In this document: one piece after another, positions 1 through 8,683 of the stretch
How positions within the stretch are numbered: position 1 is the stretch's first letter
Layout: each line of letters opens with the position of its first letter
Assembly: GCA_003451675.1 (NCBI GenBank)
Contig: DMCY01000053.1
Coordinates: forward strand, 34,864 to 98,863
Length of the DNA stretch: 64,000 nt
From: Candidatus Atribacteria bacterium
Lineage (GTDB): Bacteria; Atribacterota; JS1; SB-45; 34-128
Direction: 5' to 3'
Made by a program: the position numbers and the translations under genes
The notes under the pieces: generated by a model
What the model was told of the DNA's origin: nothing
The model's input: the letters and a program-made list of their open reading frames with translations, nothing else
The model's database searches: none

Positions 1-105
1 AACAACCTCTCCTGTTTCTTTATCAAGATAAAAGTCCATATCAATTCGGTCTACATTTCTCATTATCTCAGCAATCATTTCCAGATCCACTTTTAATTTT
101 TTCAT
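1..105 (-). CDS. UPF0158 family protein, N-terminal fragment (cut by window edge)
   Basis: The first 35 codons of a minus-strand gene run off the left edge. The start ATG (105-103) follows a good Shine-Dalgarno AAGGAGG (about 114-120). The peptide begins MKKLKVDLEMIAEIM and reaches YLDKETGEVV, a motif I associate with UPF0158 proteins (a beta hairpin reading YLDxETGEV). Function of the family is unknown. Only the N-terminus is visible, so the family call is tentative. Confidence 0.55.
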   Translation of the reverse strand, partial: MKKLKVDLEMIAEIMRNVDRIDMDFYLDKETGEVV

Positions 106-295
106 AATTTTAACCTCCTTGTCATATCAAAATTGTACGCCAGATTACATATTTAATTAAAATAGGAACACATCCTATTTTTTCTAACAACGTCGCCATC
201 TGCATTAATCTTTATTTTCGAGGCTGTATAATTCATTTCAGGAAGTACGGTCTTCCCTATGGTCTATCTGCTTCCCGGTGTACGCTTCATCTAAT

Positions 296-316
296 GGTTA
301 CCCATTTTGATGCAAC
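296..316. repeat. IS21-type terminus remnant, copy 1
   Basis: The 20-mer GTTACCCATTTTGATGCAAC recurs exactly at 18191-18210, where it sits just upstream of an IstA-like reading frame. Here it stands alone in the gene-free stretch 106-376, so it is probably a solo end of a decayed IS21-family element. The rest of 106-376 contains only a short AAATAGGA-CATCCTATTTT motif (about 160-185) of the kind that borders transposase debris elsewhere in this window, and no coding potential that I can support. Confidence 0.5.
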
Positions 317-376
317 ACTATTCATTTAAATAAGATAAATTAATGTCCTCTTGTCTTACTATAAATGTCTTTTTCA

Positions 377-1255
377 TTATCCTATCGTTTCCATAGCTTT
401 GTTAATTCTTCTAAGAGCTATACTTAAATCAAAGTTCTTGCGCTCTTCAGGTGCCAAAACGTCAAATAACTCTGTTTCAATACGTGAATTCATATCCTTA
501 ATTTCACCATCTGATCTGCCGAGGTTCTTCTTATATTTACCCAAATCTGTATCAGCATCATCCTCTTGAAGTTTCTTTTTAAACAACGTCATTACTTCTT
601 TATTGGATAAATCAAATTTATTTCGCAGAACAAAGTCAATATCATAGAAATCCCGAGGAGCTATAATTTTTCTTATCGCACCTGCACGTAACTTTTCCGC
701 TATGAGCTCATTTAAAGATAAGCAATTAATTTGACCACCATCAAAAAGTGGATCACCTGTAAATGGATGTAGAAAAATATGCTGTACCGGCCGTTTTTCT
801 ATTGTATCAAGCGGATTAAATCTAAGCCCAATCTCTAATTTAATTTTTGCTTCTATATTACGTAGTGCTGATTGGTACACAAAGTAAAACACATATTGCT
901 TAGACTCATTACGGCCGGGATTACCAACATCGTCCAACCTCATACCAAACTGTTCAATGAATTTTTCAATTTTATCTTTAACCGGTTGGATACATCTACG
1001 TCTTTGACCGCGTGTAGCTTCATACTGTGGTAATATCATGCTAAAATCAAGATCCTCGCTTAAACGATAATACGTATAGTAAACCTTATTAAGGCAACTT
1101 CCTCCTTTAAAAACAAGATTTTCGGAAAGCTCATATATTCGTGAGAGAATCAAGGTTAAATAATAATCTTTTTCAATTAAAGGTAGTAGAAAACCCCTTT
1201 TCTTCGATGCTCTTCCTAACGCTTTTATAAACTCATCTTTATTTTCGTGAATCAT
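377..1255 (-). CDS. AbiEii/AbiGii-type nucleotidyltransferase toxin
   Basis: 292 aa, usual length for AbiEii toxins. The nucleotidyltransferase signature is clear: FKGGSCL (GGS at residues 51-53) followed by RLSEDLDFS with the metal-binding D68-x-D70. AbiEii toxins of type IV systems transfer nucleotides to RNA targets (tRNA 3' ends for the better studied MenT relatives) and arrest growth; this activity is inferred from family. It overlaps the upstream antitoxin gene by 17 nt, the usual translationally coupled arrangement with antitoxin first. No key residue appears to be missing. Confidence 0.85.
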   Translation of the reverse strand: MIHENKDEFIKALGRASKKRGFLLPLIEKDYYLTLILSRIYELSENLVFKGGSCLNKVYYTYYRLSEDLDFSMILPQYEATRGQRRRCIQPVKDKIEKFIEQFGMRLDDVGNPGRNESKQYVFYFVYQSALRNIEAKIKLEIGLRFNPLDTIEKRPVQHIFLHPFTGDPLFDGGQINCLSLNELIAEKLRAGAIRKIIAPRDFYDIDFVLRNKFDLSNKEVMTLFKKKLQEDDADTDLGKYKKNLGRSDGEIKDMNSRIETELFDVLAPEERKNFDLSIALRRINKAMETIG

Positions 1256-2039
1256 TGACTATAACTCTCCATTTTTTATTAAGGGTGCCTTTACGCGAAC
1301 CGTTAAGAGAACCGATAGATGTCTTTTCTATGCTTTTTATAAGAGGTTTTAAAATATTTTCAGGAACTCCGGCATCATCAAGTATCAACCCAATACGTTT
1401 TCTGGTCTTAATATTGGGAAAACAAACTGCATATTCAACTAGCTTTTTTATATCACATTTATCACTTTTTACAATTTCTGTAAATATCCTGGAAGCGCCT
1501 ATAATACCTCCAACAGGTTTATTAAAATAAATGAGATCTATTAGTGTCCTCTCTTTTGAGCTGATGTTTACCTCTTCATCTTTTACTTTTATTTTTTCTA
1601 TCCCATACATACGATTTTCCATTATCTTTATAAATTTATAAGATAAACCGCAAATTATCTTATCCATACGCTTCGTGGTATTCAAAACATACACAGTTTG
1701 GAAAAGCTGCTCTGTAAATCCGTAATAGTTAAACATGGTCGAGTATCCGACATAGTAGTTTTTCTTCGGAAAGAAAAGCGGCGGGATAAGCAATTCATCT
1801 ACACCTGTTCCTTCGGGGCCTGCTTCAAGAGGAGAAAAAATATATACACCTGGTTTTATTGGGGAGAGTATTCTTTTCTTTTTGAGCCTAAAAACAATTT
1901 GTTTTCTATCCTCCGGCGAAAGATTAAATAATTGATCCATATCTTTCGCTGTAATAATAGCTTTTTTTTCATAGGTCAAACGAGCTACAATATTCGTCTC
2001 TATCGGTCCTAAAATCTTATATGTATTTTTAGGTTTCAT
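1239..2039 (-). CDS. AbiEi-type antitoxin of a type IV toxin-antitoxin pair
   Basis: 266 aa. The N-terminal ~65 residues form a winged-helix region (ITAKDMDQLFNLSPEDRKQIVFRLKKKRIL, then a KPGVYIF wing) followed by the AbiEi core with a STMFNYYGFTEQ segment and SSKERTLIDLIY near residue 160. In the family the winged helix binds the operon promoter and represses it, while antagonism of the toxin needs no stable complex. It is the first gene of the pair and overlaps the toxin start. The C-terminal tail is basic. Upstream DNA (2040-2361) is transposase debris with no obvious operator palindrome. Confidence 0.8.
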   Translation of the reverse strand: MKPKNTYKILGPIETNIVARLTYEKKAIITAKDMDQLFNLSPEDRKQIVFRLKKKRILSPIKPGVYIFSPLEAGPEGTGVDELLIPPLFFPKKNYYVGYSTMFNYYGFTEQLFQTVYVLNTTKRMDKIICGLSYKFIKIMENRMYGIEKIKVKDEEVNISSKERTLIDLIYFNKPVGGIIGASRIFTEIVKSDKCDIKKLVEYAVCFPNIKTRKRIGLILDDAGVPENILKPLIKSIEKTSIGSLNGSRKGTLNKKWRVIVNDSRK

Positions 2040-2139
2040 AGGTTATCTCTCAAATAACTTACGGTACATTTTTTTACATTGTCATTTTACCACACTAATT
2101 AGCAATGTCAAAATAAAAAATAAGAGTAAGCTCTCAAAT

Positions 2140-2345
2140 ATTTGATATTTTAATAGACACATCCTATTTTTTCTATGATTTAGCTTTCCATTTTACGAGG
2201 TCTTCCTTTAGGACGTCTATCTATAATAATACCTAAAGCCTCAACTATCTAATTAAGAAACTCCTCAGACCCCATGGATTTTCCGCAAAAAGTGGCTGAA
2301 TTATTGGCTTTGTACGCCTTCTCTATTTATTTAGAATGTGATGAA
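2140..2345 (-). pseudogene. Decayed C-terminal end of a REP-associated tyrosine transposase
   Basis: Read on the minus strand, 2345 to 2160 gives a broken frame whose pieces resemble a TnpA_REP C-terminus: a segment like NGKPMGSEEFLN, an in-frame stop, then VEALGIIIDRRPKGRPRK and a stop. The GRPRK tail is typical of this family. A diverged copy is at 6140-6310, and shorter tails are at 3335-3484 and 18293-18400. It fills most of the gene-free stretch 2040-2361. Only the last ~60 codons survive. Confidence 0.6.
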
Positions 2346-2361
2346 GTATCATATATGTTTC

Positions 2362-3273
2362 TCAAGGTAAGTATACTACCTGCAAATCAACATTCCCTAA
2401 GCCAAACATATCAGTCGAGGAATCCATATCAGTCAATAAAGAGAATTGCAATTTTAACTGACAGCGGTCTTCTACGGCATTCACTAAATTTTGAAAATAA
2501 GGTTCTGTGTTAACTCCATCCCAGGATTCGGTAACATCAACATTCCAGGGATTCAGAGGATAGTTTGAAATACGACACCCCTTTACCAGTACCCCGGGAG
2601 CATCAAAATCGGAACTATCCAGATCAGAAAAACCACCATATTCATAAAAATAAATCTCAAAAAATCCCAGTGAATCAAAATCCGGCTCATGCACTTGAGT
2701 AATATTATTTAAATTTAACTCAACGGAAACAATATATGATCCTAAAGGAATAGAAGAAATATCAAAACTTAAAAAGGCTCGGGTAGCTTTATTGCTAGCT
2801 GTATCCCCTACCTGGGGAGAAGAATACGCAGTTAGGTTATCCTCCAATAAAAAACCATCTTCGGCAGAAAGTGTAGGTAATACCAGTTTTACTCCACAAC
2901 TGTAAGAAGTTTGATAATCATTATTGCCCTCTTCTTTTTCTGCTACCTCTTCTTCACAATCTGCGGTTACCAAAATTACATCTTCTTCTCCGGAACAAAC
3001 ATAGTTATAACTAAAAATATCATCCACACTTGCTCCCGGGAGTAAACCTGGTACTACAATTGTGTTTTCTAATATACCATTAACCAATAAGCAGACCTGA
3101 CATAGTTCAGATTCGCTATCACCTTGATTCATTATCTGGAAACTGACCACACCACCTACGATATCTACCTGGGTAATTACCAGATCCGGTAATTCGGGCA
3201 ATACCGAACATCCACTAATAAAAAGAATACTAATAAATACCAACACATAAACTAATCTACTTAAACTTTTCAT
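2362..3273 (-). CDS. Secreted lipoprotein with CARDB-like and C-terminal beta-sandwich domains
   Basis: 303 aa. An N-terminal signal with hydrophobic stretch and a lipobox ISGC puts the lipidated Cys at residue 22, so the protein should sit on the outside of the membrane. Residues ~30-125 (PDLVITQVDIVGGVVSFQI...NQGDSES) look like a CARDB domain, an Ig-like adhesion fold. Residues ~130-303 (ATRAFLSFDIS, VELNLNN, WNVDVTESW, LKLQFSL) resemble the DNRLRE/carbohydrate-binding-like beta sandwich seen in surface proteins of environmental bacteria. It is out of character with its toxin and NACHT neighbours and is probably unrelated cargo. Ligand unknown. Confidence 0.65.
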   Translation of the reverse strand: MKSLSRLVYVLVFISILFISGCSVLPELPDLVITQVDIVGGVVSFQIMNQGDSESELCQVCLLVNGILENTIVVPGLLPGASVDDIFSYNYVCSGEEDVILVTADCEEEVAEKEEGNNDYQTSYSCGVKLVLPTLSAEDGFLLEDNLTAYSSPQVGDTASNKATRAFLSFDISSIPLGSYIVSVELNLNNITQVHEPDFDSLGFFEIYFYEYGGFSDLDSSDFDAPGVLVKGCRISNYPLNPWNVDVTESWDGVNTEPYFQNLVNAVEDRCQLKLQFSLLTDMDSSTDMFGLGNVDLQVVYLP

Positions 3274-3334
3274 TTTTTATCACTACCCTTTTAAAAATTA
3301 TTTTATGAAATATACTTATGAAATACTTTTTTTA

Positions 3335-3484
3335 ATAAAAAAACAGGGATACATTCTCTAGAAACTCCTCAGACTCTATAGGTTTTCCGTTAAAAATTAC
3401 AGAATCATTAACCTGGTACACGTTCTATCTATTTAATTTAAAAGTAAAATGTTGATTGTCTAAGAAAATAGGTGTCTGTCCCTA
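3335..3484 (-). pseudogene. Short transposase tail remnant plus terminal motif
   Basis: The minus strand of 3440-3350 again reads like the VNDSVIFNGKPIESEEF stretch found at the end of the REP-associated transposase copies at 2140-2345 and 6140-6310. The adjoining 3441-3484 segment (AGTAAAATGTTGATTGTCTAAGAAAATAGG-like) is repeated at about 18341-18376. Together with the 81-bp repeat at 3591-3671 this accounts for most of the gene-free stretch 3274-3710. Confidence 0.45.
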
Positions 3485-3590
3485 TTATATTCCTATTATA
3501 TTTATAATCCGGAATAATACCCGGTATATCAAAAATTATCGATCAATAAATCCTATGTATTTAAAAAAATGCTTGACAAAGTCATAGTGT

Positions 3591-3671
3591 TTCGGTATGG
3601 GTGGCTGGCTAGACCTTACCCAACAGGGACTTTCACCCTGTAAGAAATATAGAGCTTCTTGGCGCTCTTCC
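3591..3671. repeat. 81-bp structured repeat, copy 1
   Basis: This 81-bp block is repeated at 18212-18292 with only two mismatches by eye. On the minus strand it contains a perfect hairpin ACAGGG-TGAAAGT-CCCTGT followed by GGGTAAGGTCTAGCCAGCC and CACCC, so it could fold as an RNA. In both places it is followed (on the plus strand) by the same transposase-tail fragment (3672-3712 here). It has no coding potential. It may be an end of a mobile element or a mobile-element-associated structured RNA. I cannot assign a family. Confidence 0.6.
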
Positions 3672-3710
3672 TCTAAAAGTTACCGAATTATTAACCTGGT
3701 ACACCTGTCC

Positions 3711-6107
3711 CTATTTTCTAAACCCTTTCTTCTTGTGAGGTAAAAGTTTCCGAAAAGTTTCAGGATATTTTTTAACTAACTTCATTAATCTATTTTTTAT
3801 TTTTTTATTTATGATATTATCTTTTCTTTTAATGATAGATAATAATAACAATAACCTGGCTTGGGTTTCTATTTTTAAATCATATATTTTTGGAAAAGAT
3901 TCTAAAAAAATATTGATATTTTCATTAAATTCGATATCCGTCATTAATTCTTGGGTTGCCCATAATATTAATAACATTTGAAAGTAACTTTCTTCATTTA
4001 ATTTTTTTGAGAGCGAATAAAATATTGACTTGGCTTCATTATAGATAAGCCTGCTTCCAAGTGATAAATCTGATAATAACATTATAAATAAATCAGAATA
4101 TATTAAAGGTTCTTTATTAATAACTTTTAGAATTCCTTCTCTAATTTTTGGTGCAAATTTTATTGATTCTTCTATACCTCTATACTTTATTGCTGTTTTA
4201 GAATGCCAACCTGCTTGAAGTAATTTTCCCAATAAAAATTTATCTATTAAGCTGGATAAGTCCCTTTCTTCAAAGTGTAATATTGCCTCTAATATATCCT
4301 TACTTATTTCTCTTTTTAAACCAATATAGTAAAAGGTTACATCTCCCCATAATTCACTAAAATATATTTCGACAATCATATTGTTTAAATTAGATATTTC
4401 ATCCCTTTTATCATAAATATACCTTGCAACAAAATAATCTAAAAATGAACGGTGATTATATTTTATTTTTCCGTTTATATTTATTATTCCTGCTCGCTCT
4501 ATCTCCTTTAAAAATTCGTTCAAATTATAATCAGTAGCGCCAAAATATAATTCACAATAATTCTTGCTAAATTCTATATATTCTTCTTTATTTATTTCCA
4601 CTCTATCCTTTTTAAAAAATTCTTTGAATGCTAATTCAGATAAAAAATTCCTTTTAATAATATATTCAAATATAATTTTAATACCTTTTTCACTATCCCA
4701 CCTTCCAAGCATTAAATCACTAAACCGCTCGTATAATTCAGTAATTGATGCAGGGATTTCCTTATTTTCTTCTACTAATTCAATAAGCAATATTAATGAC
4801 AAAGGAACTTTTGGGATTTGAAATGTTATTTTTTCTAAACAATTCTTTAGGCACTTCAATTTATTTTCATCTTGAACTAACTTTTCAAAAAGTTGTAAAG
4901 CTTGGCTATATTCAAAAGGTAATATTTCATATTTTTCAAAACCCTCAGGAGTGTTTTTTATAATATCAATTTTTCTACTAGTAATAATTAAGGGACATGA
5001 CATTTTTTCAGAATATACTTTAGCCTTTTCTATAACCTCTATACTTTTTATTGCTGTTATCTCATCTAGAGCATCAATCATCAATGTTTCAATTTTAAAT
5101 CTTTCTTTTATATTATCATCTATACAAAAATATTCATTTATAAATGAATCAATATCTTCCGCCTCTACTATATCTTTTGCGGAAATCAAAACAGGAATAT
5201 TTATTTTTTTTACTTTTCCTTTCATTGATTGATTAATTTCTTTTTTCATTAAATCTATCGCCAGTTTCGTCAAAGCCTCTGATTTACCAACGCCTTCTTC
5301 GCCTACTAAAAGAATTGGTTTCTTAATATTCAATAAAGATTTTAATTTGGAAAAAGATACTTTTTGTTTTTTACTTATTGATTCTAATATTTTTTTTGAG
5401 ATATCATCATTATTTATTTTTATATTAGTTCCTATCTTTTCTATCATTGGTTCTACAAAATATTCTGACAGATTTATTTTCTTTTTTTTTGAAAGCCAAT
5501 GCTTATTTTCCATTTCTTGAATTTTATTTTGTAAAAAATCTATTGCTTTGCCTTCAAAAAAAACTTGGGGGTAATACTCAGAAAATTTATCGGTAAGCCA
5601 GTCAATATCTCTTATTTCAACATTCCCTTCTATTTCTTTAGTTAATCTTTCAACTGCTTGTCTGCTAAAAGTCCCTACCAATATCACTATTACTTTTGAA
5701 ACTGGCAATTTTTCAAAAATAGTTTTTATTTCTGCTGGATGAGTGAGAGCTTGTTCTATCTGACTTTCAATTTCCTTTATCTTTAATTCCTTTTTACGAG
5801 AAAACATTGCTTTTACATGATGTTTAATTTCATCAACATCTCCCAATGTCTTTGCCTTAATATTACCTATTTTAACTATAAGTCCAATTACATCTATTCC
5901 GATTTTATCTTTTTTCACTATAACTAGGTCTTTGCCTAATTCTCTCACCCCGTGCGTAATTTCTATTGTGTAGTTAGGCTCCATTATTTGTAAAAGTTCT
6001 TTTAAAAATGAATGAAATTTTATTTCTTTGAATGACATTAAAATTTCTTTTCTTTTTTGCTTTGGAATTGCTTTCGCATGTTGTATTAATTCATAATTAT
6101 CTGCCAT
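3711..6107 (-). CDS. Mrr-like nuclease-NACHT NTPase, candidate antiphage STAND protein
   Basis: 798 aa. Residues ~25-200 resemble a Mrr/restriction-endonuclease-like fold: GVRELGKDLVIV (D60) followed by a strand with VK (K79), a degenerate D...xxK core. A NACHT ATPase follows: Walker A LLVGEEGVGKSEAL near residue 268 and Walker B LMIDALDEI near 342, the NACHT-type hhhhDxxDE box. The NACHT C-terminal motif YNHRSFLDYFVARYIYD lies near 552, followed by a helical sensor-like region to the end. Bacterial NACHT (bNACHT/Avs-like) proteins sense phage components and activate an N-terminal effector; that role is inferred. It is a single-gene unit between two transposase remnants, with start ATG behind GGAGGTACC-like upstream sequence. 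It has very low GC. Confidence 0.8.
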   Translation of the reverse strand: MADNYELIQHAKAIPKQKRKEILMSFKEIKFHSFLKELLQIMEPNYTIEITHGVRELGKDLVIVKKDKIGIDVIGLIVKIGNIKAKTLGDVDEIKHHVKAMFSRKKELKIKEIESQIEQALTHPAEIKTIFEKLPVSKVIVILVGTFSRQAVERLTKEIEGNVEIRDIDWLTDKFSEYYPQVFFEGKAIDFLQNKIQEMENKHWLSKKKKINLSEYFVEPMIEKIGTNIKINNDDISKKILESISKKQKVSFSKLKSLLNIKKPILLVGEEGVGKSEALTKLAIDLMKKEINQSMKGKVKKINIPVLISAKDIVEAEDIDSFINEYFCIDDNIKERFKIETLMIDALDEITAIKSIEVIEKAKVYSEKMSCPLIITSRKIDIIKNTPEGFEKYEILPFEYSQALQLFEKLVQDENKLKCLKNCLEKITFQIPKVPLSLILLIELVEENKEIPASITELYERFSDLMLGRWDSEKGIKIIFEYIIKRNFLSELAFKEFFKKDRVEINKEEYIEFSKNYCELYFGATDYNLNEFLKEIERAGIININGKIKYNHRSFLDYFVARYIYDKRDEISNLNNMIVEIYFSELWGDVTFYYIGLKREISKDILEAILHFEERDLSSLIDKFLLGKLLQAGWHSKTAIKYRGIEESIKFAPKIREGILKVINKEPLIYSDLFIMLLSDLSLGSRLIYNEAKSIFYSLSKKLNEESYFQMLLILWATQELMTDIEFNENINIFLESFPKIYDLKIETQARLLLLLSIIKRKDNIINKKIKNRLMKLVKKYPETFRKLLPHKKKGFRK

Positions 6108-6139
6108 AAAGGTACCTCCAAATTATTAATATTTTTAAA

Positions 6140-6310
6140 AATAGGGATAACACATCCTATTTTTCCTATGGTTTAGCTTTTCCCTTTTACGAGGTCTTCC
6201 TTTAGAACGTCTTCTATAATAATACCTAAATCCTCAACCATCCGGATAAGAAACTCCTCGTATCATATAGGTTTTCAGTTAAAAGTTTGCAAATTATTAA
6301 CTTGGCCAAA
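6140..6310 (-). pseudogene. Decayed C-terminal end of a REP-associated tyrosine transposase
   Basis: This is a diverged copy of the remnant at 2140-2345. The minus strand shows pieces VNNLQTFN, then EEFLIRMVEDLGIIIE, then in another frame SKGRPRKREK, interrupted by stops and frameshifts, and it ends in the same AAATAGGATGTGTTATCCCTATTT-like terminal motif. It separates the NACHT gene from the second AbiE-like pair. Confidence 0.55.
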
Positions 6311-6334
6311 TGTTACCTGTGACATTGTCATAAA

Positions 6335-7123
6335 TTATAGAAATTCAATCAATTCATTAAATCTCTCGAATATATCTTGCCTTAAATCATCTATATATTC
6401 ATCGGGTCCATTTTCTTTCTCGATCATCAGACAACCTTGACTCGTTTTTCTTTCAAAATATTTCTTAATATTTTTAGAAATACCTGTAAAATAACCTTTT
6501 TTCTTATATTTAGCAATTTCAGATAAAATAATATTCATATTAGGCGCGTATCGTAATATAAAATACATATAGTACAGATCTTTTGCCTGTTTTAGTTCCT
6601 CTTCTCTATCAATAAAAGTAGCTCCTTTATGATATAAAAATGCAGAAGGTTTGGGGCATTGAATTTTGTAACTTATTTTTCCTCTTTCTGTTCTAACTTT
6701 TATAGGCATTCTATTTTCAAGAAGAAAATCGAATTTATCGATTTTATTAATAACAATTTGTCTACCAACTAGCTCTTCTACGAATTTATTCTTTGTCTTT
6801 GGAGAGGTAATAAAATCTATAGGCATTTCCCCCTGTTTATATAAAACTACAGGATAGGTCTTACCAATATGGAGATGGCGTTCTTTGTAATTCGAAGAAG
6901 AAAGAACCTCAAAAATTGTTTTTGAATATGGTTTTGCTTTGCTCCCACCGAATCCAAAATCAATATCTACTGTCGTTACCGCTTGTATTTCAAAATTATT
7001 CCATAGGAATTTTGCATATACATAAGATAACCAACCACCCACAAGTGTAAGGTCATCAAGATAATCTTCTAAATCCTTCAAAACCTCAAAAAACAATAAC
7101 TCTAATTGTTTAATATCGTTCAA
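6335..7123 (-). CDS. AbiE-like nucleotidyltransferase toxin (second type IV system)
   Basis: 262 aa with an N-terminal nucleotidyltransferase core: LTLVGGWLSYV (GGW at 29-31) and VTTVDIDFGF with metal ligands D53-x-D55. A further conserved stretch, KPSAFLYHKG, lies near residue 165. This organisation matches the nucleotidyltransferase partner found beside AbiEi_2-type regulators. It starts 14 nt inside the upstream antitoxin gene. Toxin activity is inferred from family and operon layout; sequence similarity to the first system (377-1255) is low, so the two are independent modules. Confidence 0.7.
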   Translation of the reverse strand: MNDIKQLELLFFEVLKDLEDYLDDLTLVGGWLSYVYAKFLWNNFEIQAVTTVDIDFGFGGSKAKPYSKTIFEVLSSSNYKERHLHIGKTYPVVLYKQGEMPIDFITSPKTKNKFVEELVGRQIVINKIDKFDFLLENRMPIKVRTERGKISYKIQCPKPSAFLYHKGATFIDREEELKQAKDLYYMYFILRYAPNMNIILSEIAKYKKKGYFTGISKNIKKYFERKTSQGCLMIEKENGPDEYIDDLRQDIFERFNELIEFL

Positions 7124-7796
7124 TACTTCCTCCCTTCTCTTCTAATAAATTTCTTAGATGTTCTGCCTGTTCTCTGCCCCGTGGCTGGAAATTGTATAAA
7201 TCAAGATAGAGTTGAAGGTTAGAAACCACGGTATAACCTTTTATTTTTTGGGTATTAAAAAAAACACTATTTTTATAAAAAGGATGAATCAGGTGAATAT
7301 TTCCTCCTCTGACTAATTCTTTTAACTCTAATTTTTGCCGGATATCTAAAATTTCCTTCTCCCATTCCTTCAAATTCATATAAATAAAAATATCTTCTGT
7401 TCTTACAAAAGAAGTAATGAGATTAGCCCCAGTATGGAGTGTTAAGGCATATTGTTCCTCTCTTAAGACTTTTTTAAATTTATTTAAGATATTCTTATTC
7501 GCACTGTAGTAAGTATCAATTACATTTTGATCAAAACTATACTCTTCTAACCAATCAGAAATAAGTTTTTCCTTATTAGTAAGAATAGTATAACTATCTC
7601 GTCCTTTTTTAATTCTTTCAACATATCCATTTTTAACCATTGCTTCCAATACTTCCTGAGACATCCCCAAGCTGACTCCTTCAGGACCAGTAAAGTCACG
7701 CACTACCCATCGTCTCTCTGGATCTTTTAGCATTTTTCTCAGTATGAGAGAAGCCTTATCCGCAAAAACGTTTTTCATTCTAAAATTCTTTCGCAT
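7110..7796 (-). CDS. AbiEi_2-type antitoxin/autorepressor
   Basis: I chose the ATG at 7796 (228 aa) rather than an upstream GTG at 7805 because TAGGTG lies 6-8 nt before the ATG. An N-terminal winged helix spans ~residues 12-75 (KASLILRKMLKDPERRWVVRDF...GMSQEVLEAMVKNGYVER). The C-terminal stretch ends with TVVSNLQLYLDLYNFQPRGREQAEHLRN, which I recognise as the hallmark of the AbiEi_2 (type IV antitoxin) family. It should repress its own operon through the operator array at 7797-7859, which overlaps the ribosome-binding site. It overlaps the toxin gene by 14 nt. Confidence 0.75.
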   Translation of the reverse strand: MRKNFRMKNVFADKASLILRKMLKDPERRWVVRDFTGPEGVSLGMSQEVLEAMVKNGYVERIKKGRDSYTILTNKEKLISDWLEEYSFDQNVIDTYYSANKNILNKFKKVLREEQYALTLHTGANLITSFVRTEDIFIYMNLKEWEKEILDIRQKLELKELVRGGNIHLIHPFYKNSVFFNTQKIKGYTVVSNLQLYLDLYNFQPRGREQAEHLRNLLEEKGGSIERY

Positions 7797-7859
7797 AATG
7801 TTCACCTACTTATTAATGTTCACTATATAATGAACATTATATATTATGTGAACATTAAT
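7797..7859. promoter_or_regulatory. Four-half-site operator array for the AbiEi-like repressor
   Basis: Four copies of a GTTCA/TGAAC core lie in 63 bp directly in front of the antitoxin gene: AATGTTCAC (7797-7805), ATTAATGTTCAC (7812-7823), TGAACATT (7831-7838) and GTGAACATTAAT (7848-7859). The second and fourth form a 12-bp perfect inverted repeat. AbiEi antitoxins are known to bind inverted repeats in their promoter with negative autoregulation, so these are the likely sites. The first site overlaps the Shine-Dalgarno. Confidence 0.75.
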
Positions 7860-8013
7860 TGCAAGTATACTCAAATCCTATATTCTCTTATCCTCTTATA
7901 TCCTGACATTCGCCTTGTTCTCTCTTCCTTGCTAATCTTAAAAACGCTAGATCAAAAAAAGAACAGGCTACTTTTTTGCCTTACCTTTTTTTAATACTAG
8001 ATAATAAATAAAA

Positions 8014-8425
8014 CAGGGGACGGTTCTCTGTTTCAAGCTCTAAAGATCTTATTGACCGTAAATCCTGTTAATCTTGATAATTGCCGCAATGAATTTCCCT
8101 CAAGTTCCTTTAAATATCTCAAAACCTCAATTTGCGTTTTTGCCTGCTCATTGTGAAGTGAAAGTAATTCTATTTAATATCTTTTTAACGCTAATTGCCT
8201 TATCTTTTTGTCGGATAAGGTTTTATTTTTTTAATAGATTTCAAGACATTGATCATTATTAGATTTCTTATTGAATCTTTTAAATTTTTTAATTGCCCTA
8301 TCCTTTTCTTTGTCAAACAGAAAAAGAGCAAAATCAACATTGACTATCTTTGTTTTAGAAATGTATTCCTGGTAACTGCTCCATTTGACCTCTTCATGCC
8401 AAACAAAGAACCGTCCCCTGTTTTA
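8014..8425 (-). pseudogene. REP-associated tyrosine transposase, C-terminal third, broken
   Basis: On the minus strand a broken frame reads YISKTKIVNVDFALFLFDKEKDRAIKKF...NNDQCLEI, stop, then pieces ending LTGFTVNKIFRA, stop. These match the C-terminal extension of TnpA_REP proteins. The segment is framed by inverted copies of ACAGGGGACGGTTCT (about 8014-8028) and AGAACCGTCCCCTGT (about 8406-8421), the typical border motif. The remaining parts of the gene-free stretch 7860-8683 contain AT-rich DNA with nothing I can identify. A CCTTATC/GATAAGG hairpin with a T run at 8198-8237 lies inside the remnant. Confidence 0.65.
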
Positions 8426-8683
8426 CCCTTTATTAATGACAAACTAGATTTATTAATTGTCATTAATAAATAGGCTGACCAATTTTGTTCTTCTGTTTTC
8501 CTTTATTTTAAATTATATTATATTTTTAAGGATTGATTTTTGAAATTTTATCTATTAATCGGTTATATCTTACTCCATTTCTTAATTCCGCTATTTGGTT
8601 GAATTTTTGTATCAAAGTTAATTTATTATATTGTTAGTTGAACCGTTATCTTGACATTGCTAAAACGTCCTTATAATATTCTT

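Noticed and set aside
8198..8237. CCTTATC/GATAAGG hairpin with T run on the plus strand
   Set aside because: It looks like a terminator, but no plus-strand gene lies upstream and the sequence is explained as part of the transposase remnant.
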